In this document: positions 38,260-47,672 of the stretch, piece after piece
Position numbering within the stretch: the first letter of the stretch is position 1
Layout of the letters: each line of letters starts with the position of its first letter
NCBI RefSeq assembly: GCF_000160555.1
Contig: NZ_GG749279.1
Coordinates: forward strand, 252,413 to 316,412
Direction of reading: 5' to 3'
Source: Centipeda noxia ATCC 43541
GTDB taxonomy: Bacteria; Bacillota; Negativicutes; Selenomonadales; Selenomonadaceae
DNA: 64,000 bases
The notes under the pieces: generated by a model
What the model was told of the DNA's origin: nothing
The model's input: only the letters and a program-made list of their open reading frames with translations
Database searches by the model: none
Position numbers and translations under genes: made by a program

Positions 38260-38973
38260 ATGGACATTCGCGGCGTAGTATTTGATGTCGATGATACCTT
38301 ATATGATATGGCACAGCCCTTTTTCAGTGCATATCATGCGATCTATGGGGCAAAGCATCATTTGCCGATGCAGAAGCTTTTTCTTTCCTTTCGTCGTTAC
38401 AGTGATGAAAAATTTGTGGATTCGCAAATGGGGAAGATGACAATGGACGCTTTATATATTTATCGCATACGTATGGCTTTACGCGATTACTGCGTTGAAA
38501 CAACAGATGCAGAGGCCATGGAATTCCAACGTTTCTATATGGGATTGCAGTATCAAATAAAACTATCTTCGGGTATGACAAGTTTTCTTGATAAACTCAG
38601 GAAACATGCGGAAATCGGCGTTATTACCAACGGAGAATCCAAGCATCAGCGAAGAAAAATACATTCTCTCGATATATCTCCGTGGGTGTCGGAGGAGCGG
38701 ATCATTGTTTCCGGAGATTATGCGTTTCGCAAACCGGATGTTCGGATTTTTCGCGAGATGGAACGCCGTTTAAATCTCGCGTCGGAACATCTTCTCTACA
38801 TTGGAGATGCTTTTGACCTCGATATTGCAGGAGCGCAGGGGGCAGGGTGGAAGTCGATATGGTTCAATCATCGCCGACGAAATCGGCCCGATGGCGAACA
38901 AATTTATCCGTATGCTGAAGCGCATACGGAGGAGGAACTTTTCACAGCTGTTATGCCGATGATCGAAAAATAA
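38260..38973 (+). CDS. HAD-superfamily hydrolase (subclass IA)
   Basis: 237 residues. Motif I FDVDDTLYD (Asp9, Asp11), motif II Thr in GVITNGES, motif III Lys in FRKPDVRIF, motif IV GDAFDLDIAGA. The helical cap lies at about 15-95. This is the YjjG/pyrimidine-nucleotidase-like group by overall look, but the substrate is not determined. ATGAGGA precedes the ATG. Confidence 0.85.
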   Translation: MDIRGVVFDVDDTLYDMAQPFFSAYHAIYGAKHHLPMQKLFLSFRRYSDEKFVDSQMGKMTMDALYIYRIRMALRDYCVETTDAEAMEFQRFYMGLQYQIKLSSGMTSFLDKLRKHAEIGVITNGESKHQRRKIHSLDISPWVSEERIIVSGDYAFRKPDVRIFREMERRLNLASEHLLYIGDAFDLDIAGAQGAGWKSIWFNHRRRNRPDGEQIYPYAEAHTEEELFTAVMPMIEK

Positions 38974-38977
38974 ATAC

Positions 38978-39006
38978 TTGATTTTTAGGTTAAAAGTTGA
39001 TAGAAT
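38978..39006 (+). promoter_or_regulatory. Promoter of tRNA-Pro
   Basis: TTGATT (38978-38983), 17 bases, TAGAAT (39001-39006). Confidence 0.75.
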
Positions 39007-39018
39007 ACATATCGTTGT

Positions 39019-39095
39019 CGGGATGTGGCACAGTTTGGTAGCGCGCATCGTTCGGGACGATGAGGCCGCAGGTTCGAATCCTGTCATCCCGACCA
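39019..39095 (+). tRNA. tRNA-Pro(CGG)
   Basis: 77 nucleotides with encoded CCA. Acceptor CGGGATG pairs with CATCCCG. The anticodon loop TTCGGGA between CATCG and CGATG gives anticodon CGG, reading proline CCG. The T-arm contains GGTTCGAATCC. Confidence 0.96.
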
Positions 39096-39110
39096 TTTTG
39101 TTCGACATAC

Positions 39111-39138
39111 AAAGACCAGCCGAGGGGCGGGTCTTTTT
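39111..39138 (+). terminator. Intrinsic terminator after tRNA-Pro
   Basis: AAAGACC pairs with GGGTCTTT around a GC-rich inner region, followed by a T-rich tract. It lies between the tRNA and the aminopeptidase gene. Confidence 0.7.
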
Positions 39139-39166
39139 CTGTTTTCAAACGACTGCGAGGGCTCTT

Positions 39167-40450
39167 ATGACATCTGAAGAAAAGAATTGTGCCGAAGAAT
39201 TGATTGCATTCATTGATGCGGCAACATCGCCCTATCATGTAGTGGACAGCAGTGATGGAGAATTTTTACCGCCTAATAAAATGAACGGGGAAGATCTGCT
39301 TCCGGGACAAAGTTACTGTTTTTCATTATTCAATACGGGAGCTGTCGTTGTTTCGATTGGAGAAAATCCCCGCGGGCCGCTTCGCATTGCATGCGCCCAT
39401 ACGGATTTTCCATGCCTTCGTATTAAGCCCAATCCCGTACTTAAAGAACATGGATATGGTAAGCTGAATGCTGAGGTATATGGCGGAATGATCCGCAATA
39501 CATGGCTGGATCGTCCGCTCTCCCTCGCCGGGGCAGTTTCGCTGCGCGGAACCGACCCATTTGCGCCGCGGCTGAGGCTCGTGGATTTTCGCCGCCCGCT
39601 CATGATTGTTCCAAATCTCGCGATCCACATGAATCGTAAGGTGAATGAAGGAGTCGAGTTAAAGCCGCAAAAGGACCTTCTTCCCATCTTCTTTCAAAGC
39701 AACAGCAGCGACACCGATGATTCGAAGAAATTGCTTTCTCTGCTCGCAGATGAATTGGGGGTTCTGACAGAGGATATTCTCTCTTATGATCTGAATGCCT
39801 ACCCGTGTGAGCGCGGATGCATGCTGGGCTGCGACGATGTATTTCTCTCGGCGCCGCGTCTCGATAACCTGTCATCGGTCAAGGCATGCCTGGATGCAGC
39901 CAATGCGTGGAAAGGTACAGACGGCATCCGCATTGTTGCGCTCTTTGACAATGAAGAAGTGGGCAGCAGGACGAAGCAGGGGGCTGGATCGACCGTTTTA
40001 TCCATGATCATGGAGCGTATCTATATGGCGCTTGGCTTTTCTCGAGACGAATATCTGCATCAGATTTTGGACGGATTCTGTTTCTCAGTGGATGTTGCTC
40101 ACGCGCTGCACCCCAATGCACCGGAGAAAGCAGATCCGACCAATCAGCCGCTTCTGGGCGGAGGTATTGTTCTGAAGGTGGCAGCAAACCAGTCCTATGC
40201 CGGAGATCCGGAAGCTTATGCTGTAGCCGCAGATCTGTGCGAAAGGGAAGATATTCCTTATCAGGTCTTTGCAAATCATTCGGATGCACTGGGAGGAGCA
40301 ACGCTTGGCTCCATTCTCTCCACACAAATCCCCATGCGAACAATGGATATCGGCGTTCCTGTTCTAGGCATGCATTCGGCCAGGGAAACGATGGGCACTA
40401 GGGATCAAATGTCTCTTTCTCGTTTCCTTATATCTTTTTTCTCTGCTTGA
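39167..40450 (+). CDS. M18 family aminopeptidase
   Basis: Cytosolic dodecameric zinc aminopeptidase of the aspartyl-aminopeptidase family. 427 residues. Recognisable motifs are AHTDFPCLRIKPN (zinc His and Asp, near 78-80), FDNEEVGSRTKQGAGSTV (catalytic Glu pair) and VDVAHALHPN, with the C-terminal PVLGMHSARET containing the final zinc His. ATG 39167 is chosen because GCGAGGG lies upstream; longer frames would run through the tRNA-Pro gene. No separate promoter is visible after the tRNA terminator. Confidence 0.92.
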   Translation: MTSEEKNCAEELIAFIDAATSPYHVVDSSDGEFLPPNKMNGEDLLPGQSYCFSLFNTGAVVVSIGENPRGPLRIACAHTDFPCLRIKPNPVLKEHGYGKLNAEVYGGMIRNTWLDRPLSLAGAVSLRGTDPFAPRLRLVDFRRPLMIVPNLAIHMNRKVNEGVELKPQKDLLPIFFQSNSSDTDDSKKLLSLLADELGVLTEDILSYDLNAYPCERGCMLGCDDVFLSAPRLDNLSSVKACLDAANAWKGTDGIRIVALFDNEEVGSRTKQGAGSTVLSMIMERIYMALGFSRDEYLHQILDGFCFSVDVAHALHPNAPEKADPTNQPLLGGGIVLKVAANQSYAGDPEAYAVAADLCEREDIPYQVFANHSDALGGATLGSILSTQIPMRTMDIGVPVLGMHSARETMGTRDQMSLSRFLISFFSA

Positions 40451-40452
40451 GA

Positions 40453-40481
40453 AAGACATCTATAATAAAGCGTGCTATAAT
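40453..40481 (+). promoter_or_regulatory. Promoter of the dtd-lysS gene run
   Basis: AAGACA (40453-40458), 17 bases, consensus TATAAT (40476-40481) preceded by TGC. The extended -10 probably compensates for the poor -35. Confidence 0.55.
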
Positions 40482-40512
40482 AAGGCACATTGAGCAGAAA
40501 GAGGGAGTTTTC

Positions 40513-40956
40513 TTGCGTGCCGTAGTTACACGAGTGAAAGAAGCGTCCGTTCGAATCGATGGAATCATATGCAGTCAGATCTGCGTGGGTTATCTTATTT
40601 TACTTGGTATTGCGCCGAAGGATACCGATGCCGATGCGGTACATCTGGCAGAGAAAATCGTGCATCTTCGCATATTTTCTGACGAGAAAGGAAAAATGAA
40701 TCGCTCGCTTGCCGAAGTAAACGGTCGTGTTCTAGTGATTTCGCAATTTACGCTTTTTGCAGATTTAAAAAAAAGAAGACCCGGCTTCTCCAAGGCGGCA
40801 AAGCCAGACCATGCAATCCTTTTGTATGAGAAATTCATGAAGCAGCTCACCGAGCGCGGTGTTCATGTTGAACACGGAGAGTTTGGCGCCGATATGCAGG
40901 TGTTTTCTATTAATGACGGTCCTGTAACTCTTATTTTTGATACGGCCGAGGTATGA
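40513..40956 (+). CDS. dtd: D-aminoacyl-tRNA deacylase
   Basis: Hydrolyses D-amino acids (and glycine) from mischarged tRNA. 147 residues, the usual length. The catalytic SQFTLFAD block and the cross-subunit motif, here NDGPVTLIFDT, are present. RAVVTRVKEASVRIDG is the standard N-terminus. TTG 40513 is chosen because AGGGAG lies 6 bases upstream and the family starts here. It overlaps the next gene by 4 bases. Confidence 0.95.
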   Translation: MRAVVTRVKEASVRIDGIICSQICVGYLILLGIAPKDTDADAVHLAEKIVHLRIFSDEKGKMNRSLAEVNGRVLVISQFTLFADLKKRRPGFSKAAKPDHAILLYEKFMKQLTERGVHVEHGEFGADMQVFSINDGPVTLIFDTAEV

Positions 40957-42194
40957 GAAAAATGAAAAAAGATTTACTCAAAAAATATGCATCTCTGGTT
41001 GTTCGTGTCGGCGTGAATTTACAGGAGAATCAGCCCCTTGTTATCCACGCGCCGATCGCTTGTGCCGACTTTGTGCACACACTTGCGAAGGAGGCGTTCT
41101 GTGCAGGGGCGTATGACGTCTCTGTCAATTGGAATGATGAAGTGTTTTCACATATTCGCTATAAAAACGCGCCTCTGGAACGGTTTCGCGAATTCCCCGC
41201 ATGGCGAAAACTCTTTTACGATGATCATGCAGAACGAGGGGCCGCATTCATCTCGATTTCCGCTGCGGACCCTGATATATTTTCAGATGTGGAACCGAAA
41301 CGTCTCACGGAGGCGGGAGTGTCAGCAGGAAAAGCTCTTATGGAATACCGCACGCGGCTGATGAGCAATAAGAACAGCTGGTGCGTTGTATCAGTCCCCA
41401 CGCCCGCATGGGCGCATAAAGTCTTTCCGGATGTTTCAGCTGATCAGGCAATGGAGCGACTATGGGCAGAAATTTTAAAAGCAGTTCGTATTTCTGCCGA
41501 GGAAGATCCCATATCTGCATGGATGAATCATATTGACCATCTGCAAAAGATTACAGAGTTTCTCAATGCGCATGACTTTGCCGAGCTTCACTATACAAAT
41601 TGTCTCGGCACAGATCTCCATGTTGAATTGCCTCCGGGACATATCTGGATGGGCGGTGCTGAGCAATCAGCCGCGGGGCATCTCTTCGCTGCGAATATAC
41701 CGACAGAGGAGGTATATACACTCCCGCAACGAAATGGAGTAAATGGGATCGTAGCTGCGTCGAAGCCTCTGCACTATAACGGAACCTTAATCCATGATTT
41801 TACGCTTACCTTTCGTGATGGAAAAGTGGTGGATTACACAGCCCGAAAGGGAGGAGAGCAGCTGAAGGAACTCTTGGAAACAGATGAAGGGGCGTCCTTT
41901 CTTGGCGAAGTGGCCTTAGTACCGCATACATCTCCTATTTCACAAAGCGGTATTCTCTTTTACAATACCCTCTTTGATGAGAATGCATCCTGTCATCTTG
42001 CTCTTGGCAAAGCTTATCCGACTTGCATGCAAAATGGAGAAAACATGACCGAGGATGAATTGTGTCGGCATGGCGTAAATCATTCATTGGTTCACGAGGA
42101 TTTTATGATTGGGACAGCGGATATGTCCGTCATTGGACGAATGCGTTCCGGCAACAGCATTCCCGTCATAGAAAATGGGGACTTTTCCTTTTAA
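40953..42194 (+). CDS. M29 family aminopeptidase (AmpS/PepS type)
   Basis: 413-residue cobalt/zinc aminopeptidase. Family landmarks are GANL-like LQENQPLVIHAPIACADF at the N-terminus, TNCLGTDLHVELPPGHIW, FAANIPTEEVYTLP with the metal Glu, FLGEVALVPHTSPIS, and the metal His/Asp segment YNTLFDENASCHLALG. ATG overlaps the dtd stop (ATGA). Probably works in peptide turnover alongside the M18 enzyme upstream. Confidence 0.92.
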   Translation: MRKMKKDLLKKYASLVVRVGVNLQENQPLVIHAPIACADFVHTLAKEAFCAGAYDVSVNWNDEVFSHIRYKNAPLERFREFPAWRKLFYDDHAERGAAFISISAADPDIFSDVEPKRLTEAGVSAGKALMEYRTRLMSNKNSWCVVSVPTPAWAHKVFPDVSADQAMERLWAEILKAVRISAEEDPISAWMNHIDHLQKITEFLNAHDFAELHYTNCLGTDLHVELPPGHIWMGGAEQSAAGHLFAANIPTEEVYTLPQRNGVNGIVAASKPLHYNGTLIHDFTLTFRDGKVVDYTARKGGEQLKELLETDEGASFLGEVALVPHTSPISQSGILFYNTLFDENASCHLALGKAYPTCMQNGENMTEDELCRHGVNHSLVHEDFMIGTADMSVIGRMRSGNSIPVIENGDFSF

Positions 42195-42212
42195 TATTTT
42201 GAGGTAGAGACT

Positions 42213-42857
42213 ATGCAGAGATATTTTCTTCGTATCGGCTTCCTTATTGTGGTACTTTTCCTTTCATTGGCGTGTTTTTCACATGTATTTGCCTCCGGGA
42301 AGATCAAGGCAGAAGATTTTTCATATCATAAAATCTCATTGGGAGATCCTGAAGTGAATATTCAAAAACAATGGGGAGAGCCTGATTTTGAAAATACGCA
42401 GTCAATCTGGGGAATCCATCTCAAAACTTTTACTTACGGGGACATTGTTGTATCGACCTCCATTGCGAGCGGAAAAGTTGTTGACATCAATCTCATCGGC
42501 GATAATTATCAGCTTCGAAAAAACGTGCGTTATGGCACAACAAGCAGTTATCTTCTCAATGTATACGGGAAAGCTTCGCGCCAATTCTTAGATGATCGTA
42601 CCTGCTATATCTATGCGCATCCGGCACACCCGCACCGGCATCTGATTCTGAACATAGATTCAGAAAACGGTTCTCTGGTGTCTGCGCGGATTACCATGCT
42701 TCCGCTCACGGATGAGGAGGCTGACGAAATGGCTTTATCGGACGATGATTCCTTTGTTGAGCTCGATCTGAATAGAGGATTGATCAGTACAAAGGAAATT
42801 GACATATCAGCTCTTCCGAAAGGCGAAAACGCCAAGCTTGGAGGCTATGGGAAATGA
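42213..42857 (+). CDS. Secreted protein of unknown function
   Basis: 214 residues. A signal peptide (about 1-27, FLIVVLFLSLACFSHVFA) precedes a soluble domain. The segment ISLGDPEVNIQKQWGEPD (near 41-58) resembles the start of small BamE/SmpA-like folds, in which a similar LG...V...WG.P motif is common; this is only a pattern resemblance. The C-terminal 50 residues are acidic (ADEMALSDDDSFVELDL). It overlaps the YitT-like gene by 4 bases and follows the M29 gene by 18. AGGTAGAG lies before the ATG. No function can be assigned. Confidence 0.75.
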   Translation: MQRYFLRIGFLIVVLFLSLACFSHVFASGKIKAEDFSYHKISLGDPEVNIQKQWGEPDFENTQSIWGIHLKTFTYGDIVVSTSIASGKVVDINLIGDNYQLRKNVRYGTTSSYLLNVYGKASRQFLDDRTCYIYAHPAHPHRHLILNIDSENGSLVSARITMLPLTDEEADEMALSDDDSFVELDLNRGLISTKEIDISALPKGENAKLGGYGK

Positions 42858-43774
42858 TGCATAATCTGCATATGCGGGTCCTGGGACATCGTGTCATGCG
42901 CTATACTGGAATGACTCTCGGATGCCTCATTGCAAGCTGTGCGATTAACCTATTTTTGATACCAGCGCATCTTCTGACCGGAGGCGCAACCGGTATTGCC
43001 ATGATTGTTTATTATCTTTTCGGTCTTCCCATCGGTCTTCAGACCTTCATTTATAATATTCCTCTCCTTTTTATGGCATGGAAATTAATGGGACGGACCT
43101 ATACAATAGATATTATCATAGGAACGGCCATTTTTTCCTTTTTCCTCGATCTAACCCGTCCGCTTAATGCGTATGCACCTGTCAGTGACATGATGCTGAC
43201 GACTGTGTATGGGGGCGTATTTGCGGGCCTCGGATATGGTCTTGTATTTCGAATGAACGGCAGTACGGGAGGTTTTGATATCCTTGCTGCTATTGTTCGC
43301 AAATACTATGACCTGCATATGGGAGGCGTACTGTTTTCGCTCAACTGCCTGATTATGCTTGTTGCGGCATTTCTGTTTGGTATGGCTCCTGCAATGTTCA
43401 CGCTGATCTATATGTTTATCAATGCAACTGTGATGGATAAGATCGTTGCAGGATTCAACCACCGCAAAGCCGTTTTGATTGTTTCGGATAAACATCAGGG
43501 AATTGCTGCAGCAATCATCGACCAAATGCACCGCGGCGTAACATTTTTACATGGGCAGGGGGCATATACGCGCCGTGAGCGTAATGTGGTCTTTGTCGCC
43601 GTCGGGACGACACAGGTGGGAAAGCTGAAATTCATTGTCCACAATGTAGATCCGCATGCCTTTGTCATCATAATGTCTGCTAATGAAGTCATGGGACGTG
43701 GATTTGGGCGCATTAATCAAAATGATGCTTCGGCATCGGATGATAATTTCGATGATGAAACAGAGAGGAGATGA
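42854..43774 (+). CDS. YitT family membrane protein (DUF161/DUF2179)
   Basis: 306 residues with five to six membrane segments (about 18-175), including PAHLLTGGATGIAMIVYYLF and GLVFRMNGSTGGFDILA. A cytosolic C-terminal DUF2179 domain (about 205-285) has RGVTFLHGQGAYTRRERNVV. The family is widespread in Firmicutes without an agreed function; transport is suspected. ATGA overlaps with both neighbours suggest tight co-expression with the secreted protein and the MBL protein. Confidence 0.88.
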   Translation: MMHNLHMRVLGHRVMRYTGMTLGCLIASCAINLFLIPAHLLTGGATGIAMIVYYLFGLPIGLQTFIYNIPLLFMAWKLMGRTYTIDIIIGTAIFSFFLDLTRPLNAYAPVSDMMLTTVYGGVFAGLGYGLVFRMNGSTGGFDILAAIVRKYYDLHMGGVLFSLNCLIMLVAAFLFGMAPAMFTLIYMFINATVMDKIVAGFNHRKAVLIVSDKHQGIAAAIIDQMHRGVTFLHGQGAYTRRERNVVFVAVGTTQVGKLKFIVHNVDPHAFVIIMSANEVMGRGFGRINQNDASASDDNFDDETERR

Positions 43775-44490
43775 CATATATCACAATGGAAGCAACATAT
43801 TTGCTGAACAGCGGTTTTTTAGTTCGTGTCCATGATGTTCTGCTTGTTTTTGATGCATTTGACGACCCTGCAGATGTGCTTTCCCGCACATTGGAAGAAG
43901 AGATATATACAAGGCTTTATTTTTTTGTGTCCCACGCACATTTTGATCATTTTAATCCGGAGATTGGCAAATTTGCATCGAAGGCAACGCGCTATATCCT
44001 GAGTGAAGATATTCGCGCACATGGAGAATCCGGTCGTATCCCTAGTGATCAGATAAGCTGGATGGGGACATATGACTCTTGGCAGGATGACAGAATAACA
44101 GTGACATCCTTTTCATCGACAGATGAAGGAACTTCCTTTTTGGCAGATGTGAACGAACAGAAGATCTTTCATGCCGGAGATTTTAACTGGTGGGATTGGA
44201 CAGGGGATACAGCAGAGAACCGAAAACTCGCAGAAAATGCTTTTCGTAAGCAAATGAAACATCTTGCGGGACGCAGTTTTGACCTTGCCTTTTTCCCTGT
44301 AGATGGCCGTCTCGGACCATCTATGGAGCGCGGAGCAAAGGTTTTCTGCGAACAAACGTATCCGAAGGCCCTCGTCAGCATGCACTCTGTCGGTTATCCC
44401 GCATGGCAGCCGTCGATCGGGTTTTTCTCAGAGGGACATGAAATTCCTATATGGTCGCCGTGCATCGCTGGGGAACACCATACTTTTTGA
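43771..44490 (+). CDS. MBL-fold metallohydrolase
   Basis: 239 residues. The metal motif [13 protein letters not shown] (near 53-65) is intact, with a further His in [11 protein letters not shown] and a late His in [10 protein letters not shown]. No extra domain or membrane segment is seen. Similar to the general UPF0173-like MBL group; the substrate is unknown. ATG 43771 overlaps the YitT-like stop; ATG 43786 is an alternative start. Confidence 0.85.
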   Translation: MTYITMEATYLLNSGFLVRVHDVLLVFDAFDDPADVLSRTLEEEIYTRLYFFVSHAHFDHFNPEIGKFASKATRYILSEDIRAHGESGRIPSDQISWMGTYDSWQDDRITVTSFSSTDEGTSFLADVNEQKIFHAGDFNWWDWTGDTAENRKLAENAFRKQMKHLAGRSFDLAFFPVDGRLGPSMERGAKVFCEQTYPKALVSMHSVGYPAWQPSIGFFSEGHEIPIWSPCIAGEHHTF

Positions 44491-44525
44491 AATTTATGTT
44501 GAAATATGGGAGGGCTTTCGGTAGA

Positions 44526-45137
44526 ATGGGGAAGAAATTTTATATCCTTATGCTATGTTTAGCTGCCGCCGCTGTCACTACATTCTTTGCGGCGCACAGC
44601 GGAATTGCAGGAATGTCATTCAATACGCTGTTGGATCAGCAAAAAGGAGAGAATAGAACCGTGGCAAATCGTATTGCAGTATTTACAACGAATAAGGGAA
44701 CTTTTGAGGTTGAACTATTCGAAGATAAGGTGCCCATTACGACAAAGAATTTTATCGACCTTTCTGAAAAGGGATTTTATGACGGCCTCATCTTCCATCG
44801 CGTCATTGACGGATTTATGATTCAAGGCGGTGATCCGAAAGGGAATGGGACCGGCGGTCCCGGCTATACTATTCCGGATGAGTTCGACCCGACGCTTAAA
44901 CACAACGGGGAAGGAATTCTCTCCATGGCAAATGCCGGGCCGAATACCGGCGGCAGTCAGTTCTTCATTACGCTCGCCGCGACGCCGTGGTTGGATAACC
45001 ATCATGCAGTCTTTGGAAAAGTGATTGATGGCATGGATGTCGTACGTGATATAGGACATACGAAGACAGAATACGGTGATCGACCGATACATGATGTTGT
45101 GATTGAGAAGATTACCATCAAAGACGCAACAGAATGA
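44526..45137 (+). CDS. Membrane-anchored cyclophilin-type peptidyl-prolyl isomerase
   Basis: 203 residues. An N-terminal hydrophobic segment (about 4-25) acts as signal or anchor, then a cyclophilin domain (about 48-200) with [39 protein letters not shown] and [12 protein letters not shown]. The catalytic Arg in FHRV is retained. Probably folds exported proteins. ATG 44526 is chosen because GGGAGGG is 11 bases upstream and it yields a clean signal sequence. It overlaps the next gene by 4 bases. Confidence 0.92.
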   Translation: MGKKFYILMLCLAAAAVTTFFAAHSGIAGMSFNTLLDQQKGENRTVANRIAVFTTNKGTFEVELFEDKVPITTKNFIDLSEKGFYDGLIFHRVIDGFMIQGGDPKGNGTGGPGYTIPDEFDPTLKHNGEGILSMANAGPNTGGSQFFITLAATPWLDNHHAVFGKVIDGMDVVRDIGHTKTEYGDRPIHDVVIEKITIKDATE

Positions 45138-45430
45138 ACTACGCATATCTTTTATTGTGTGCGGATGGAAGTCTGTATGCCGGCTGGACAAATGATCTCA
45201 GACGGCGCCTCCATGCCCACAATGAAGGAAATGGCGCGAAATACACGCGTTCCCGCAGACCGGTTCGCCTCGTTTATGCTGAGTCTTTCGATACAAAAGA
45301 GGAAGCGCAAAAAAGAGAGTGTCAGATTAAAAAAATGCGGCGCATCCAGAGATTGGCGCTGATCCAATCAGGGATGGAACATGAGGCGTTGACCGCGTTG
45401 TTGGAAGATATTAATAAAAAAGAACAATAA
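45134..45430 (+). CDS. GIY-YIG nuclease-superfamily protein (UPF0213/YhbQ-like)
   Basis: 98 residues, a single GIY-YIG domain. [28 protein letters not shown] covers the two signature strands (in segments), with the conserved Arg and a later Glu in [12 protein letters not shown]. Small stand-alone members are linked to DNA repair, but their role is poorly known. ATG overlaps the isomerase stop (ATGA). Confidence 0.88.
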   Translation: MNYAYLLLCADGSLYAGWTNDLRRRLHAHNEGNGAKYTRSRRPVRLVYAESFDTKEEAQKRECQIKKMRRIQRLALIQSGMEHEALTALLEDINKKEQ

Positions 45431-45446
45431 AGGAGAGTATTATTTC

Positions 45447-45917
45447 ATGACAGAGAAAAAGGTCATGCTGACCGAGGATGGCTATAATAAATTGGTGGAA
45501 AAGCTCGACTATCTCAAGAGTGTTCGACGCATAGAAGTTGCCGAGCGTCTGAAAGCTGCGATCGCGCTCGGCGATCTTTCGGAAAACTCTGAATACGATG
45601 ATGCAAAAAATGAACAAGCCTTTCTCGAAGGTGAGATTCAGGAGCTCGAAACAAAGATCAGAAACTCTGATATCATCAAAGCAGGAGACGGAAAAAGCGT
45701 TACTATGGGCAGCCGTGTAAAGGTGAAAGATCTGGAATTCGATGAAGAGGAGACCTTTTTGATTGTCGGCTCTACGGAAGCTGATCCTGATGAGGGGAAG
45801 ATCTCGAACGAATCGCCTCTCGGGATGGCTCTTCTGGGGCAGAAGATTAACCGGGTGATCAAAGTCAATGCACCTGCGGGCATCATCCAGTACAAGATCA
45901 TTGACATTAAAAAGTGA
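45447..45917 (+). CDS. greA: Transcription elongation factor GreA
   Basis: Stimulates transcript cleavage by backtracked RNA polymerase. 156 residues. An N-terminal antiparallel coiled coil (about 1-75) carries the acidic tip [17 protein letters not shown], followed by a C-terminal FKBP-like domain with [20 protein letters not shown] lies before the ATG. lysS begins 11 bases downstream, a common greA-lysS pairing. Confidence 0.96.
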   Translation: MTEKKVMLTEDGYNKLVEKLDYLKSVRRIEVAERLKAAIALGDLSENSEYDDAKNEQAFLEGEIQELETKIRNSDIIKAGDGKSVTMGSRVKVKDLEFDEEETFLIVGSTEADPDEGKISNESPLGMALLGQKINRVIKVNAPAGIIQYKIIDIKK

Positions 45918-45928
45918 GAGGAGAACCG

Positions 45929-47440
45929 ATGGTTGAGGAAAAGGAAATCGTGTCTTGTCCGCCAGAGCAGGATCTCAATGAGATGATGCGTGTCCGACGT
46001 GAAAAAATGGACGCATTTCGCTCCATAGGGGTTGCTCCGTTTGGGCATCGTTTCGAAGTCACGGACTACGCAGCGGATCTGAAGGAAAAATACGATTCCC
46101 TCGCAGAAGATGAAGAAGGAAAAGAAGTTTATATTGCAGGACGCCTTATGGCGATACGGGGACACGGCAAAGCGTCCTTTTCTACGCTCAATGATCGTAC
46201 GGGAAACATACAGGTATATTTCAAACTGGATGTGCTGGGCGAGCAAAAATACAAAGAGGAATTCAAACGCCTTGATATTGGCGACATCATCGGAATTCGC
46301 GGAGTTGTATTTAAAACGAGGCGCGGAGAGATCACTGTCCGTGTCGAGGATTTTAACCTGCTCTCAAAAGCGCTTCGGCCACTGCCTGAGAAATTCCACG
46401 GATTAAAGGATGTAGATACACGCTATCGTCAGCGTTATATTGATCTTATGGTCAATTATGAGGTCCGTGATACTTTCCGCAAAAGGACAAGGATCATACA
46501 GTCCATTCGTCGCTATCTCGATGAGCGCGATTTCCTCGAGGTGGAGACGCCGGTGCTTTCGACGATTGCCGGCGGAGCGGCGGCACGTCCCTTCATAACA
46601 CATCACAACGCGCTTGACATTGATCTCTATCTCCGTATAGCAACGGAGCTTAATCTCAAGAGGCTGATTGTCGGCGGATTGGATCGTGTCTATGAGATGG
46701 GGCGTATTTTCCGCAACGAAGGGATGGACGTACGACATAATCCTGAGTTTACTACCATTGAGATCTATCAGGCCTTTGCCGACTATCGTGATCTTATGGA
46801 AATCACGGAGGGAATTGTCCGCCACGCTGCTAAGAGTGTCCTTGGGACGACGCAGATTGCATACCAAGGAGTTAACATTGATCTGGACAATGTCCGCACG
46901 ATCAGCATGAATGATTCCGTACGTCAAGCAACGGGGAAAGACTTCCTCTCTTGTCAGACTGTTGACGAGGCACGCGCGATGGCGCGTGCGATTGGCGTGC
47001 CTTTCGAGGAACGTTACGGCATCGGCGGCATTCTCAATGCCGCCTTTGAGGAAAAAGTAGAAGAGACACTGATGCAGCCTACCTTTATCACAGGGCATCC
47101 AACCGAGATCTCACCGCTTGCCAAGCGCAATCCGGATGATCCGCGCATCACGGATCGCTTTGAGTTCTTTGTTTACGGACGTGAACTTGCCAATGGATTT
47201 ACGGAGCTCAATGATCCTATTGATCAGGAGCAGCGTTTTCTGGAGCAGCTTGAGCAGAGACAAGCAGGCGATGCCGAGGCACACGTTATGGATCGGGATT
47301 ATATTACAGCACTCGAATACGGGCTTCCTCCGACAGGCGGACTTGGTATCGGCGTTGATCGACTCGTGATGCTGCTGACAGACAGCCCGTCGATTCGCGA
47401 TGTTTTGCTCTTCCCAACAATGAAACCTCTTGCAGAGTAA
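45929..47440 (+). CDS. lysS: Lysyl-tRNA synthetase, class II
   Basis: Charges tRNA-Lys. 503 residues. OB-fold anticodon-binding domain (about 55-160, [18 protein letters not shown]), then the class II core with motif 1 (FLEVETPVL), motif 2 ([19 protein letters not shown], here MGRIFRNEG) and motif 3 ([13 protein letters not shown]). ATG 45929 with GAGGAG is preferred over GTG 45914, which overlaps the greA stop. tRNA-Lys lies 1.6 kb downstream. No T-box leader is seen. Confidence 0.96.
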   Translation: MVEEKEIVSCPPEQDLNEMMRVRREKMDAFRSIGVAPFGHRFEVTDYAADLKEKYDSLAEDEEGKEVYIAGRLMAIRGHGKASFSTLNDRTGNIQVYFKLDVLGEQKYKEEFKRLDIGDIIGIRGVVFKTRRGEITVRVEDFNLLSKALRPLPEKFHGLKDVDTRYRQRYIDLMVNYEVRDTFRKRTRIIQSIRRYLDERDFLEVETPVLSTIAGGAAARPFITHHNALDIDLYLRIATELNLKRLIVGGLDRVYEMGRIFRNEGMDVRHNPEFTTIEIYQAFADYRDLMEITEGIVRHAAKSVLGTTQIAYQGVNIDLDNVRTISMNDSVRQATGKDFLSCQTVDEARAMARAIGVPFEERYGIGGILNAAFEEKVEETLMQPTFITGHPTEISPLAKRNPDDPRITDRFEFFVYGRELANGFTELNDPIDQEQRFLEQLEQRQAGDAEAHVMDRDYITALEYGLPPTGGLGIGVDRLVMLLTDSPSIRDVLLFPTMKPLAE

Positions 47441-47454
47441 GACCGAAAAATGCC

Positions 47455-47484
47455 TTGACAAATTCTTAGATTATCGCATATACT
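47455..47484 (+). promoter_or_regulatory. Promoter of the tRNA-Tyr/tRNA-Met pair
   Basis: Consensus TTGACA (47455-47460), 18 bases, TATACT (47479-47484), 13 bases before tRNA-Tyr. Confidence 0.85.
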
Positions 47485-47497
47485 TGTCGAGGCTCAT

Positions 47498-47583
47498 GGG
47501 TAGGTGGCCGAGCGGTTAAAGGCAACAGACTGTAAATCTGTCATCTTCGGATTACGATGGTTCGAATCCATCCCTGCCCACCA
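47498..47583 (+). tRNA. tRNA-Tyr(GTA)
   Basis: 86 nucleotides with encoded CCA and a long variable arm, as expected for bacterial tRNA-Tyr. Acceptor GGGTAGG pairs with CCTGCCC. The anticodon loop contains GTA between AGAC- and GTCT-like arms. Confidence 0.96.
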
Positions 47584-47585
47584 TC

Positions 47586-47662
47586 GGCGGCATAGCTCAG
47601 TTGGCTAGAGCATGCGGTTCATACCCGCAGTGTCCGGAGTTCAAATCTCTGTGCCGCCACCA
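47586..47662 (+). tRNA. tRNA-Met(CAT), elongator type
   Basis: 77 nucleotides with encoded CCA, two bases after tRNA-Tyr. Acceptor GGCGGCA pairs with TGCCGCC (true G1-C72 pair). The anticodon arm TGCGG-TTCATAC-CCGCA lacks the three G-C pairs of the initiator, so this reads as elongator Met. Ile2 with modified CAT cannot be fully excluded. Confidence 0.9.
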
Positions 47663-47672
47663 TACGATCTTT

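Noticed and set aside
45905-45928. T-box or other riboswitch before lysS
   Set aside because: The gap is 11 bases; there is no room for a leader element.
47454-47491. CTTGACAA...TTGTCGAG inverted repeat around the tRNA-Tyr promoter
   Set aside because: One arm is simply the -35 box, one mismatch is present and the spacing is long; probably chance.
47586-47662. Initiator tRNA-Met
   Set aside because: It has a true first acceptor pair (G1-C72) and lacks the three consecutive G-C pairs in the anticodon stem that mark the initiator.
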